The notes below the pieces were generated by a model. It saw only the letters and a list, made by a program, of their open reading frames with translations, had not been told where the DNA came from and ran no database searches. A program made the translations under genes and the position numbers. A DNA stretch of 64,000 bases. Origin: CAVSVP01 sp963731125 (lineage in GTDB: Bacteria > Pseudomonadota > Gammaproteobacteria > Competibacterales > Competibacteraceae). The stretch is from the NCBI GenBank assembly GCA_963731125.1, contig CAVSVP010000007.1, positions 930,001 through 994,000 on the forward strand. Reading direction: 5' to 3'. This document shows, piece after piece, positions 9,744 through 19,327 of the stretch (position 1 is its first letter; each line of letters opens with the position of its first letter).

Positions 9744-10781
9744 TTATTTGGCGAAGGTATTAATTTGCGGAAGCCATTTTAAGGCTGCGCGCACATACTT
9801 GCGGCCGCGGAAGCGTGCCTTCAGATTCTGGACACCGAACGCGGGACACGCGTCTCGACAGGAGCGGATCAAAATCTGGGAGAGGTTGACCATCAACATG
9901 GCCAGGTTGGCACTGTTGTAGACTGGGGTGGCGTTGACCACCATCAAGTCCTCCAGCCCCCAGTACTGCTTAGCATCTCTCAAAGTAAACTCGATCTGGA
10001 AACGCAGGCCGTAATAATCGATCCTTTGCGCATGGGTCAGATGTCGATCACTACTGAATAAGACCACGTGGGCCTGGGCGCCGGTTTGACAATTGGTTTT
10101 GACGATTACGACGACATTCAGGAGGTCCGGAAACAATTTGTGCCCCATCGTCATCTGATAGATCGTCGTGAGGATGCCCTTGTCGAGCGAAGTCGCTTTG
10201 CAGTAGCGCTCGGGCGGGTGCCGATAGTCCAGCTTGGCGCCATACTTGCGCCGCGGCCCATGCCCGGCGTAGGGACCTTCATAAGGAAAGTACAAGGCGG
10301 CATCGTGGCGTAGTTTGGAGATTAAGTGTAAGCCGGTCTGACGCACCATCTGCAGGGCATCGTTATGGCCAAGGGCGCCGTCAAAGACAACGTAGACGAG
10401 GCTCAATTCGCACCCCACCAGCGTCAACACCTGGCGAAGCAACCCCTGGACAAAGCTCAGGTAAGGCGATAACGTCACCTCCCGGCGGTTGCGGTTACGG
10501 CTGCCCTTCGAGCGACCGCGCTTGCCCTTAGTGCGCGGCTTGCCCGCTGGGGGCGCTTCTGCCACCGCCGCTTTCAGCACCGGTTCAATGCGCAGCGGAT
10601 ACGCGCAGCGACGCTTGACACTGATCAGTGAGCGACTCAAAAAGCATAGCCCCGGTACCGCCTTGCCATAGAGCGATGAAAAAAATCGATCCAGTCCATG
10701 GGTCTTCTTCCCCGACTTCGTCACCACCACCTCATCGCCCGCCAGCAACACCACGCCCTCCGCGGCCAATAGGGGGCGCAT
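9744..10781 (-). pseudogene. IS4-family transposase (copy 2), truncated at both ends
   Basis: Homologous to the transposase at 6109-7386 over GDEVVVTKSGKKTHGLDRFFSS, VYVVFDGALGHND and the YREK motif YGLRFQIEFTLRDAK. The N-terminal 70 or so residues are lost at the ISKra4 left end (10774), and the C-terminus ends after LKWLPQ in a junction reading INTFAK. The central linker differs, so the two copies are diverged relatives and not a recent duplication. Confidence 0.75.
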
Positions 10782-10863
10782 CTAAAACTCGGTGGAGGGG
10801 GTTAAGCGGCATGGCATAACTTGCTACTCTATTGGCTTACCACGTCCCAGAAGAGGATCGCCC

Positions 10864-12220
10864 TATGCCCTGCCGGAGTGCCATGTTACGAGAGCACGAT
10901 ACGCGTTGACAAGCCCCGGTTGAGGAAATGCGGCGAGCGACAACGCTTTTTGAGCTGGTGCGGGCCGGTTGGGTGGTGGTCCGCATAGCGGCGGTATGGT
11001 GGCTCGAAGAACGGTGACGAGCGTTAGCCGAGCCCAAGCCGCTGTGGCCGCTTTGCGCCGTGTGCGGACACCGGCGGCGCAGTGGCGGCTTTCGTTCCCG
11101 GCAACTGATGACGCTGTTTGGTGAGATTCATTGAAAGCGGCGTGTTGGGTGTTGTCCTGAGGGTTGCTCCGGGCACGTCGTGCCCCTGGATCAAGCGCTG
11201 GGGTTAGCCCCGCAGCAGCGCTACGGCGCCGAGGTTCAGGCGTTGGGTTGTCGGTTAGCCGTGGTTGTTCCCTACGAGACAGCAGCGCGCCTGTTACACC
11301 AACTCACCGGTATTGCCATTGTACCGGGGACGGTGTGGAACTGGGTTCAACGGCTGGGGCAACAACTCGTTCGGGAGGTCGAAGCGGACCTGCAGGCGTT
11401 GGAAGCCGGCGACTGTCGGGGGCAGGAAAACGCACCGCGCGCGCTGAAAGGCCAGCCGCTGGTCATCGGTGCCGAGGGTGTCATGGTTCCCTTTCACCCT
11501 CACCGCGGTAGCCCCAGGGGCAAGACCCGCTGGGGGGAAGTGAAAGTGGCCATCGTGGCGCGGTTGGGACAGCGGGTGAATCGTCGGGGACGCCCGGTGA
11601 CGCGGTTGGCGCAGCGCCGGTTGGTGGCCGTGCACGGTGGGCTGGAGGCGTTACCGGCGCGGCTCTGGCGCGAAGCCCTGCGCTAGCAGGTGTGCAGTAT
11701 TCCCCACGTGATTTGGCTCAGTGACGGGGGCCGGGGCTTTTGGAACCTGTTTGCGCGCTGCTTTAGGCGGCTTGGGGTGATCGGCATCTTGGATTTTTAC
11801 CATGCCGCCCAGTACCTCTATAAAGGGGCCAAAGCTACTTTCGATGGTCACCCCCAGCGCTGTCAAGCCTACTTTACGCGCTGGCGACACTACCTGCGGC
11901 ACGGTCACCAAGCGCGAGTATCGGCAGAGATTCAAGCGCTGCTCGCTTCGCCATCCCTGCCCAAGACGGCACGTCAGACCCTCGCCAATCTTCAGCACTA
12001 TCTCAATGCCCATCAGGCGCATCTCGATTACCCACGGTTCAAGGCTCACGGATGGCCGATCGGCAGTGGTCTCGTGGAAAATGCCTGCAAATGGCTCATT
12101 CAGCAACGCTTTAAAGGCGTGGGCATGCGCTGGCGTGAAACCGGCTTCGATCATCTCCTGCATCTTCGCCTGGCTTGGATCAATCAGCGGTTGGATCAGG
12201 TACTCCCGACTCTACACCCC
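10864..12220 (+). pseudogene. ISKra4-family transposase, decayed
   Basis: Homologous to the intact copy at 15972-17345 from the zinc-finger-like CAVCGH region to the C-terminus. The N-terminal third (10864-11180) carries several stops, for example in EER*RALAEP and GEIH*KRR. A CAG-to-TAG change at 11684-11686 (EALR*QVCSIPHVIWLSDGG) stops the frame again. The conserved DDE blocks GAEGVMVPF, WLSDGGRGFWNLF and GSGLVENACKWLIQQR remain readable. The last residues are cut by IS110. Confidence 0.85.
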
Positions 12221-12429
12221 TTGTATGTTCTTGTGTGTTCTTTAATGAATGAATATTATCTTTTTCCTGAAGGTGAGAGAAGGTGGTTACTGGGTGTGAT
12301 AGATCGTTACACCCCTGGGTTGAAGAAGACCGTGGGAGAGCTTGGATCGTCATGCCCGTCTCTAGAGAAGAACCCGAACAGTTGCTTGGGCCTGAAGAGT
12401 CCGCATTGGCAAGGTAGGGAGTGAGAGAC
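12221..12429 (+). ncRNA. candidate IS110 bridge RNA region
   Basis: IS110-group elements are known to encode a structured bridge RNA in the noncoding end upstream of the recombinase. Here that end is about 209 bp, long enough for such an RNA, while the downstream end is too short. I have not folded it; the assignment rests on position and family knowledge. Confidence 0.4.
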
Positions 12430-13368
12430 ATGAACATACCCGAGGTAGAGTATTTTGTCGGTATTGATGTGGCGCAAGCCATGCTCGATATAGCGGTTAT
12501 CCCGAGCGGTGAACACTGGCAGGTGGCCAATGAGCCAGCGGCCCTGGAAGCGCTCGTGCAGCGGCTGCACGCCTTGTCACCGACCCTCATTGTGCTGGAA
12601 GCCACGGGTGGACTGGAGATACCGGTGGCCGGCATGCTCGCCGCTGACGGGTTGCCCGTGGTCGTGGTCAACCCACGTCAGGCCCGGGATTTTGCCAAGG
12701 CCACGGGCCAGTTGGCCAAAAGTGACCGCATTGATGCGTTTCAACTCGCGCGCTTTGGCCAGGCGGTACGCCCCACCCCGCGCCCGCTCAAGGACACCCA
12801 GACCCAGGCGCTGGAAGCGCTGCTGGTCCGCCGCCGCCAACTGCTGGATAGGCTGGTGGCCGAGCAGAATCGCCTACAGCGCGCCCCTCAGCTCCTGCAT
12901 AACGACCTTAATGCCCATAGCCAGTGGCTAAAACAGCGCCTGCAGGAACTTGACGACGAGCTGCACCATGCCATCCAGGCGAGCCCAGTGTGGCGGGTAC
13001 CGGATAAGCTGCTGCAAAGCGTGCCTGGCGTCGGGCCAGTCTTGGCGATCGCGCTGCTGGTCCAACTGCCGGAGTTGGGGACCCTGAACCGGCGTCAGAT
13101 CGCTGCTCTGGTGGGGGTGGCGCCCTATCACTGCGACAGCGGTACCCTGCGTGGCCAACGCCACTGCTGGGGAGGCCGCGCCCCGTTACGCGCCGTGCTA
13201 TACCTGGCCACGTTAGCGGCCATTCGCTGTAATCCGCGGCGGCGCGCGTTCCATGAACGCCTGCGCGCAGCGGGCAAAGCACCCAAGGTGGCCATCACCG
13301 CCTGCAGGCGAAAACTACTGACCATCCTCAATGCCATCAGGAAACCCCATACCCCTTGGCACGCTTAG
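12430..13368 (+). CDS. IS110-family DEDD recombinase (transposase)
   Basis: A 312-residue protein with the RuvC-like DEDD residues in YFVGIDVAQ (Asp), LIVLEATGGLE (Glu) and KSDRIDAFQLA (two Asp). The C-terminal Tnp20 domain has PGVGPVLAIALL and CDSGTLRGQRHCWGG, the latter around the likely catalytic Ser. The frame is open from GTG 12421, but ATG at 12430 after AGGGAGTGAG is the better start. No defect is seen. It uses a bridge-RNA-guided recombination mechanism in known relatives. Confidence 0.85.
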   Translation: MNIPEVEYFVGIDVAQAMLDIAVIPSGEHWQVANEPAALEALVQRLHALSPTLIVLEATGGLEIPVAGMLAADGLPVVVVNPRQARDFAKATGQLAKSDRIDAFQLARFGQAVRPTPRPLKDTQTQALEALLVRRRQLLDRLVAEQNRLQRAPQLLHNDLNAHSQWLKQRLQELDDELHHAIQASPVWRVPDKLLQSVPGVGPVLAIALLVQLPELGTLNRRQIAALVGVAPYHCDSGTLRGQRHCWGGRAPLRAVLYLATLAAIRCNPRRRAFHERLRAAGKAPKVAITACRRKLLTILNAIRKPHTPWHA

Positions 13369-13425
13369 GAGTTCGCTAACGCTTGACAAATAACACAGTT
13401 GCTCCACCGAGTTTTAGATGCGCCC

Positions 13426-14528
13426 TGGAAGTCATGAGTTTGGACTGGACTTATGTGCATCATGATCGCGGTCCCGAGATTTTTGGGGCTAAGCGGGCTT
13501 ACGACCACGTCGCGGGCCGGATGAGCACCTACCAGACGCTGGTGACCGCGGTGGTGGCCAATGCAGAGCGGGTAGATGGTGTCGCCATCGCGGTGCAGTT
13601 TCCCAATTATCAGGCGGAAGAATTAGGCTATCTCAACATGACCGCCCGCGACGACTATCCCGATCTGGAATCTGCCCGCCAGCGGTTTATCGACTTATTA
13701 CCTTATCAGAAAAACCGCGCGTCCTATCGCAAGCGCACGGAAATCGCCGTGGAGATCGTGCGCCAATTGGAGACCGAAGGCCATTTCCCCCGGGCCCCTT
13801 ACGCCTTTGACAACGGCGTGCTGTCCTTACCGTTGACCCAGTTGCTTGAACCACAGGGTAAGCATTGGGTGTCGGAGCTAGAGAGTTCGCGGCTGATTCA
13901 ATGGCAGGGCCAGTGGCGTCGTGTCGATGAGATCGCCGCTGAGTTGGGCCAACAGCATCCCGAGAGCTTTCGGCCGCTGAAGGTGACGGTGCGTAACGGG
14001 GAAGAAAAAGCCTTCTGGGTATTTACCAAAACGGTTCGGTTAAAACGCTATGGCCGCAAGCGCTTAGTCATCGTTCAGGAACAAGCGGATCTTGCTGATC
14101 AACCCCGATTTCTCCTCACCGATGCGCCCCACTGGGAGGCTAGGCGGGTGATTCGGATGTGGAGTTATCGCTGGCCGGTCGAGATCTTTCATGAGTTTTG
14201 CCAACCAGCCGTGGGGCTGGAGGCCTCTCAGGTACGCCAGGAGGCAGCGGTCAACCGCCACTTCCGCTTGAGTTGCGTGGCGCAGTCGCTGCTTCCGCGT
14301 GCCCCGGCGGGTGGCAGACAATCAGAGAGATTTGCCTTTGCTGAAGACCATCAGCAAACCGTCGGCCAGAAGCTCTACACCCTCACCCGCGATGCTTTGG
14401 GCCAGTTGGTGCAGTTGGTGCAAGGTCTCTTCGCCCAGGAACAATCCGATGAACAGGTTCTGGAGCGATTGATGCCTGCTTGCAGCGACGCTGCTCTCAA
14501 CATTTCGAGGTTAACTTTCCAAGTCGTG
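13426..14528 (+). pseudogene. IS701/IS4-like transposase, 3' part, with IS right end
   Basis: From LEVMSLDWTYVHHDRGPEIFGAKRAYDHV to EQSDEQVLERLMPA the sequence is the C-terminal two thirds of a DDE transposase (SYRWPVEIFHEF motif). The N-terminal third is on the minus strand at 17433-17733. The two parts meet at the 9-base sequence TGGAAGTCA that flanks both ISKra4 copies, so one ISKra4 element inserted in this gene and an inversion then separated the halves. The IS end, CCAAGTCGTG, finishes at 14528 and is followed by TGCTCA, the complement of the TGAGCA found after the other end at 19328. Confidence 0.85.
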
Positions 14529-15084
14529 TGCTCACCAAAGCCTCGTGCCAAGAGGGCAATTAGCAGGGTTTTGCCAGCCATCATCGCCAAAGTTAATCCT
14601 ATAACCAGCGGCAAATACGCTGCCAAAGCCTTAAGATTTAGCGCCATACCAATGGTGGCGAAAAATAAACCCAACAAGATCTCCTGGAAGGGGCGAATAT
14701 CCGCCTCAATTTGGTGACGAAACTCCGTCTCGCCTAGCACCATGCCGGCCAGAAAGGCCCCCTAGCGGAGGCGACAGACCCGCCTTATAGGCAAGGGTGG
14801 CGGCACTTAATAGTGCCAGCCATATGAATTGATGCCGATAATTTTATTACAATCGTTGTTTACTAACGATTTGAAGCCTTGTAACCAGTATCAGGTCATT
14901 TGACCGGCACTATAGTAGGATCAGCAGAGTGGTGAGCATAAACAGCTCCGGTGAACGGCGCGCCGCCACCCAGTGCAACGCCGGCCGCGCAATCCGCCGT
15001 CCCAACAGGGCCAACAACAAAAATACGGTTATTCCCTTGAGCAGGGCGAACAACACGGAAACATCGAAAATACCTCTTTATAAC
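14529..15084 (-). pseudogene. Kef-type antiporter, middle fragment
   Basis: Minus-strand reading gives LFALLKGITVFLLLALLGRR, ARRSPELFMLTTLLILL, then (after MITE-E) SAATLAYKAGLSPPLG, a one-base frameshift, and AFLAGMVLGETEFRHQIEADIRPFQEILLGLFFATIGM to LLIALLARGFGEH. These are the central membrane helices of the same Kef protein whose start is at 3056. The 3' edge is the TGAGCA duplication of the IS701-like element. The 5' edge abuts an IS1634-type terminal repeat at 15085-15098. Confidence 0.9.
14810..14912. mobile_element. MITE-E, TA-duplicating miniature element in kef
   Basis: About 103 bp with 16-bp imperfect inverted repeats (TAGTGCCAGCCATATG against TAGTGCCGGTCAAATG) flanked by TA. Removing it and one TA restores the Kef reading ILL-SAATLAYKAG exactly. 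TA duplication suggests mobilisation by an IS630/Tc1-type transposase. Only one copy is visible. Confidence 0.8.
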
Positions 15085-15098
15085 TCACGGTTCGCTCA
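15085..15098. repeat. solitary IS1634-type terminal repeat
   Basis: TCACGGTTCGCTCA is identical to the terminal repeat of the intact IS1634-type element at 56489-58292. It marks where such an element once cut kef and was later lost by deletion. The next 90 bp (15099-15188) hold nothing I can assign. Confidence 0.6.
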
Positions 15099-15188
15099 TT
15101 TTTTTGGAAGTTCTGAAGATTCAGCGCCTTACGCTGTGCATGAAATATGCAATAGCACAAACCATGCTCATTATAAATCAACGGCTTA

Positions 15189-15958
15189 GTGCGCCACGAG
15201 GCGCCTGTTCACTAGTGGCTACAAGTGCCACCGAGAAAGGGTTGACCCGGCACATCTTGTACCGAGTCTTGGGCCAGTGTCCGGTAACGGCCGGGTTAAG
15301 CGTAGACAGGGATACCGTAGGCCGTAAGCGCAAGCTGAAGTGATTGAGCCCCGTTAATGATCATTGAGGAAGAGCCGATGAGGTTAAGCTCTCAGAAGGC
15401 AACATCGCCGTCATCACGATGGGCAGAGGGCGGGCGATCTTCCCGGGGTCGGAGAGCACGGCATGCGGTAAAAGTGGACAGGTGAACGTGGGAGGTCCTG
15501 GGCGTTCTTGCAGGAGCGCAAGTATCGGTGAACAAGGGTAACAGCGAGGCCATCGAGAAGACGGTCAGGAAGTCAGAAGGGGCATAGTAGCGACGAAGCC
15601 GGGTAACGCCGGTGGAGTGAAGGCCCCTGGGTAAAATCAACCGCAGAGGAGACACGTCATGGGTTCACCAGAAACCTGCGCTATGACGGCCACCAAACTG
15701 AAGCGGATAGCGTGGCTTTCTGCTAGCAATCCAGACAAGCGATTTGATAATCTGATACATCATTTCAACGAAGCATCGCTGGCGGCGTGCTTTGACGAGC
15801 TGGATGGGACGAAAACCGTCGGCATTGATGGCGTCACAAAAGCGCAATAGGGTGAAAATCTGGGTGAGAATCTGCACGATTTAGTGGCACGGATGAAACG
15901 CATGGCCTACCGGCCACAACCCATACGCCAAGCGGTGATTCCCAAGGAAGGCAAGCCT
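15189..15958 (+). mobile_element. group II intron, 5' part, truncated
   Basis: Starts with GTGCGCC, the standard 5' end of bacterial group II introns, followed by about 470 bases of structured, GC-rich leader without a gene, then a reverse transcriptase start. The element is cut at 15958 by ISKra4 copy 2, so domains V and VI are absent here. Its 5' region differs from the ORF-less introns at 17786-19309. Confidence 0.75.
15659..15958 (+). pseudogene. group II intron reverse transcriptase/maturase, N-terminal fragment
   Basis: ATG at 15659 lies behind GAGGAG. The reading contains WLSASNPDKRFDNLIHHFNE, VGIDGVTKAQ, a TAG where a Tyr is usual, then GENLGENLHDLVARMKRMAYRPQPIR and VIPKEGKPG: fingers regions 0-2 of LtrA-type enzymes. 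The palm domain with the YADD motif is missing because ISKra4 copy 2 follows. Confidence 0.85.
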
Positions 15959-17432
15959 GGGGCGGACGCATCTAAACCGTGGGGGAGGGATGTAGCGTTG
16001 GAAGTACCCGATCCAACCGCTGATTGATCCATGCCAAGCGAAGATGCAAGAGATGATCGAAGCCGGGCTCACTCCAGCGCATACCCACGCCCTTAAACCG
16101 CTGCTGAATAAGCCATTTGCAGGCACTTTCCACGAGCCCACTGCCAATCGGCCAGCCGTAAGCCTTGAACCGGGGATAATCGAGAGGTGTCTGATGGGCA
16201 TGGAGATAGTGCTGCAGATTGGCGAGGGTCTGGCGTGCCGTCTTGGGCAGGGATGGCGAGGCGAGCACTGCTTGAAGCTCTGCCGATAGCCGTCGTTGGC
16301 GACCGTGGCGCAGGTCATGTCGCCCGCGGATAAAGGTCGCTTGACAACGCTGAGTGCGGCCATCAAAGGCGGCTTTGGCCCCTTTAGCGAGGTACTGGGC
16401 GGCATGGTAAAAATCCAAGATGCCGATCACCCCGAGGCGGCTAAAGCAGCGTTCAAAGAGGTTCCAAAAGCCCCGGCCCCCGTCACTGAGCCAAATCACG
16501 TGAGCAATACTGCACACCTGCTGGCGCAGGGCTTCGAGCCACAACCGTGCCTGTAGCGCTGCCAGCCCACCGTGCACGGCCACCAAGCGGCGCTGCGCTA
16601 ACCGGGTCACGGTGCGTCCCCGCCGGTTCACCCACCGGCCCAGCCGGGCGACGATCGCCACCTTCACTTCCCCCCAACGGGTCTTGCCCTTAGGGCTACC
16701 GCCGTGAGGGCGAAAGGGCACCAAGACGCCATCGGCACCGATGACCAGCGGCTGGCCTTTCAGCGCCGACGGGGCGCTTTCTTGCCCCCGACAGTTGCCG
16801 GTTTCCAGGGCTTGGAGGTCCGCCTCCACGTCCCGGACCAGCCGCTGCCCCAGCCGCTGAACCCAGTTCCACACCGTCCCAGGGGCGACGGCAATTCCCG
16901 TCAGTTGCTGCAATAGGCGAACCGCCGTCTCGTAGGGGACAAACACCGCTAACCGACACCCCAGCGCCACCATCTCTTCCCCGTAGCGTTGCTGGGGACG
17001 AAGGCCCAGGGCGTCGTCCAACACCGCCACCTGAGAACCCCGACATCCCTTCGGGCAGCGTCCTACCCGACGCCACCACCCAATTTCGCCAAATAAGGTC
17101 CGTAACCGCCGTGATCGCCACCCATTGCTCTGCAGCCGATGTCCACAGCGTGGGCAGTTTGGCCACGCCACCGGCCGTTGGGCGCGCACCGTGAGCTGCT
17201 CTTCCAGTACCAACACCGCTACCCGGCAAACCACACCCCAGACCGCTTGCAGCAGCTCTAACCAGCTCTCCGCTTGGTGAACCTCCCGTACCGGGGCTGG
17301 TAAACCCTCATCATGTTCTTTTAGGATGGTAGTTAGGCATGACATGGACGCGTCTCCTCTTGAACTCGTCATTCCATAGGGTAGCATCTGATGTCATGCC
17401 GCTTAACCCCCCCCCACGGTTTAGATGCGCCC
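15959..17432 (-). mobile_element. ISKra4-family element copy 2
   Basis: Termini read GGGCG..CATCTAAACCGTGG at the left and the complement of GGGCGCATCTAAACCGTGGG at the right (ends 17432). The right flank, TGACTTCCA at 17433-17441, is the complement of the right flank of copy 1. It contains an intact transposase gene. Confidence 0.85.
15972..17345 (-). CDS. ISKra4-family transposase
   Basis: A 457-residue transposase starting at ATG 17345, which has GAGGAG at 17354-17359; the longer frame to 17387 lacks such a site. Order of blocks: a CPRCGH/CPKGCRG zinc-ribbon-like region (about residues 80-120), the GADGVLVPFR strand, WLSDGGRGFWNLFERCF, and GSGLVESACKWLIQQRFKGVGMRW. No frameshift or internal stop is seen. 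It could mobilise copy 1 and, by similarity of ends, the MITE-A elements in trans (inference). Confidence 0.88.
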   Translation of the reverse strand: MSCLTTILKEHDEGLPAPVREVHQAESWLELLQAVWGVVCRVAVLVLEEQLTVRAQRPVAWPNCPRCGHRLQSNGWRSRRLRTLFGEIGWWRRVGRCPKGCRGSQVAVLDDALGLRPQQRYGEEMVALGCRLAVFVPYETAVRLLQQLTGIAVAPGTVWNWVQRLGQRLVRDVEADLQALETGNCRGQESAPSALKGQPLVIGADGVLVPFRPHGGSPKGKTRWGEVKVAIVARLGRWVNRRGRTVTRLAQRRLVAVHGGLAALQARLWLEALRQQVCSIAHVIWLSDGGRGFWNLFERCFSRLGVIGILDFYHAAQYLAKGAKAAFDGRTQRCQATFIRGRHDLRHGRQRRLSAELQAVLASPSLPKTARQTLANLQHYLHAHQTPLDYPRFKAYGWPIGSGLVESACKWLIQQRFKGVGMRWSEPGFDHLLHLRLAWINQRLDRVLPTLHPSPTV

Positions 17433-17733
17433 TGACTTCCAGGCCTCGCCCACGAGGCGCTCCGGCTCCCACCGCCCGGTGCCGCGGCAGCAACCCTTCG
17501 CTGTCCCAGCCCGCTTCCAACACCGCCGCGTGCAGCGCCCGTCGACTGGGGGCTTGGTCCTCAAACCACACGTGCTGAGCGTAGCTCCCTTGCAGCGTTT
17601 TATGGGGACTAAGCAACAAGCCCGTGACATAACGACTGACCCATTCAAACCCCGCCTTTCGGCAGAACAGATCTCGATAAGGCTCGAGCCCTTCTTGGAT
17701 CAGGCAGGGTACACCCACTAACGGTAGCAACAT
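17433..17733 (-). pseudogene. IS701/IS4-like transposase, 5' part
   Basis: From ATG 17733 the minus strand reads MLLPLVGVPCLIQEGLEPYR, FEWVSRYVTGLLLSPHKTLQGSY, WFEDQAPSRRALHAAVLEAGWDSEGLLPRHR and GRGLEV, where ISKra4 copy 2 interrupts it. The gene continues in the same frame at 13426 on the other strand (EVMSLDWTYVHH). Upstream of the start lie about 1.5 kb of two group II introns and then the other terminal repeat of this IS at about 19311-19327. Confidence 0.85.
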
Positions 17734-17785
17734 CTTATGGCGTTTTTCTTCAGCTGATATTGCCTCTATCATGCCCCTAAAGCCG

Positions 17786-18628
17786 GTAGCGATAGGTAGG
17801 ACCTTGCGGTCTTTCCCCCGCTCCAAACGCAGCATGCGACTTTCACCGCACTGCGCTTTCCAGTTGGGCTGAACGACTCTGCTCGAGCAGATTGGTCGTC
17901 ACGACCACGAGGTGCACCAGCAGCATCGCTGCCATCATCTGCTTTCCTCGTTGCATCTGTTGGCCATCATTTTGTCCAGCTTACCCTGGCGGACCTTCAC
18001 CCTGTCCCAGCCATTACCGCCGGGCCGTTGGCTACTACGCCGCCTCCGTCCTCCTGCCGGCACACTGGCATTGTCGCGTCCCCTTCACAGGGGGAGCCGG
18101 CCAGGAGTTCCCCAGTTCCACTGCCAAAGACTCTATGACCCGTAGCTGCCTGCTCTACGCCGGGTAGGCTTCGGAATAACGACCGGTTCAAGTTAGACAA
18201 ACCGGTCCTGCTACCTCCCCTTGTTGGGCTAGGGGTAGGGTGTCTAAAAACGCCATCTTTAGGCCAAATTCGTTGCCCGGTTTTTGGACCCTGAGAATAT
18301 CGCTATGACACCGATTCACGCTGGGTTTGGAACCAATCAGCGAGGTCCAAAAAGTGATTAAAGCAAATTGGCCGATTTAGACGCCCTAGGCTAGGGGTAT
18401 CAGCCATTTTCACCTATTCTTGGTAACGCCGCTTCCCACCCAGGTTTCTCGCGTCAGCATAGGTCACCAGGGTTAGCCGGATCCTCCGCTTCATGGCTCG
18501 CAGAGTCCGTACATCGTCTACGGGCTTCATACCTCAACGGTTGCCAACCGCCAACGCATGCCGTATAACCCTCACGCCGTTATCCGGGCGTGGCTTCCTG
18601 CATTCTTTGGCACCGTTAAAGGGCGCAC
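17786..18628 (-). mobile_element. ORF-less group II intron, copy B (carries MITE-A)
   Basis: On the minus strand it starts with GTGCGCCC at 18628 and ends with CCTATCGCTAC at 17786. Domain V is readable at about 17825-17858: a stem around GCGGTGAAAGTCGC with a GAAA loop, followed by a short domain VI-like stem. There is no reverse transcriptase gene. Apart from a 153-bp MITE plus 9-bp duplication it appears to match copy A. Splicing would need a maturase supplied in trans. Confidence 0.75.
18236..18388. mobile_element. MITE-A copy 1, in intron copy B
   Basis: 153 bp from TAGGGTGTCTAAA to TTTAGACGCCCTA, flanked by GGCTAGGGG at 18227-18235 and 18389-18397. Intron copy A carries the undisturbed single GGCTAGGGG, which proves the 9-bp target duplication. 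Confidence 0.92.
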
Positions 18629-19309
18629 GTAGCGATAGGTAGGACCTTGCGGTCTTTCCCCCGCTCCAAACGCAGCATGCGACTTTCACCGCACTGCGCT
18701 TTCCAGTTGGGCTGAACGACTCTGCTCGAGCAGATTGGTCGTCACGACCACGAGGTGCACCAGCAGCATCGCTGCCATCATCTGCTTTCCTCGTTGCATC
18801 TGTTGGCCATCATTTTGTCCAGCTTACCCTGGCGGACCTTCACCCTGTCCCAGCCATTACCGCCGGGCCGTTGGCTACTACGCCGCCTCCGTCCTCCTGC
18901 CGGCACACTGGCATTGTCGCGTCCCCTTCACAGGGGGAGCCGGCCAGGAGTTCCCCAGTTCCACTGCCAAAGACTCTATGACCCGTAGCTGCCTGCTCTA
19001 CGCCGGGTAGGCTTCGGAATAACGACCGGTTCAAGTTAGACAAACCGGTCCTGCTACCTCCCCTTGTTGGGCTAGGGGTATCAGCCATTTTCACCTATTC
19101 TTGGTAACGCCGCTTCCCACCCAGGTTTCTCGCGTCAGCATAGGTCACCAGGGTTAGCCGGATCCTCCGCTTCATGGCTCGCAGAGTCCGTACATCGTCT
19201 ACGGGCTTCATACCTCAACGGTTGCCAACCGCCAACGCATGCCGTATAACCCTCACGCCGTTATCCGGGCGTGGCTTCCTGCATTCTTTGGCACCGTTAA
19301 AGGGCGCAC
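18629..19309 (-). mobile_element. ORF-less group II intron, copy A
   Basis: A 681-bp copy running from GTGCGCCC at 19309 to GCTAC at 18629, immediately followed by the 5' end of copy B with no base between. Domain V lies at about 18668-18701. The 5' flank is the terminal repeat of the IS701-like element. Small open frames inside (for example the 91-codon frame found in both copies) are shadows of RNA structure. Confidence 0.75.
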
Positions 19310-19327
19310 CTAACTTTCCAAGTCGTG

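Larger units (their letters stand above)
12221..13401 (+). mobile_element. IS110-family element inside ISKra4 copy 1
   Basis: Comparison with ISKra4 copy 2 places the element between CTACACCCC and CTCCACCGAG. No target duplication or long terminal inverted repeats are seen, as expected for IS110. The 5' noncoding part is about 209 bp and the 3' part about 33 bp. Confidence 0.8.
10774..13425 (+). mobile_element. ISKra4-family element copy 1, interrupted by IS110
   Basis: Left end GGGCGCATCTAAAA at 10774; right end is the complement of that motif, finishing at 13425. The element is split by an IS110 element at about 12221-13401. Copy 2 shows the uninterrupted right end. The nine bases after the right end (13426-13434, TGGAAGTCA) equal the complement of the nine bases after copy 2 (17433-17441). 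This ties the two elements together through an inversion. Confidence 0.85.

Noticed and set aside
4662..9760. Motif AATACCTTCGCCA at 4664, 6093 and (reverse) 9748 as an IS terminal repeat
   Set aside because: It recurs near IS4-like genes but in inconsistent orientation relative to them, and no duplication or pairing could be shown.
17892..19010. Repeated 91-codon frames (17892-18167 and 18735-19010)
   Set aside because: They lie on the strand opposite the group II introns and exist only because the intron is duplicated.
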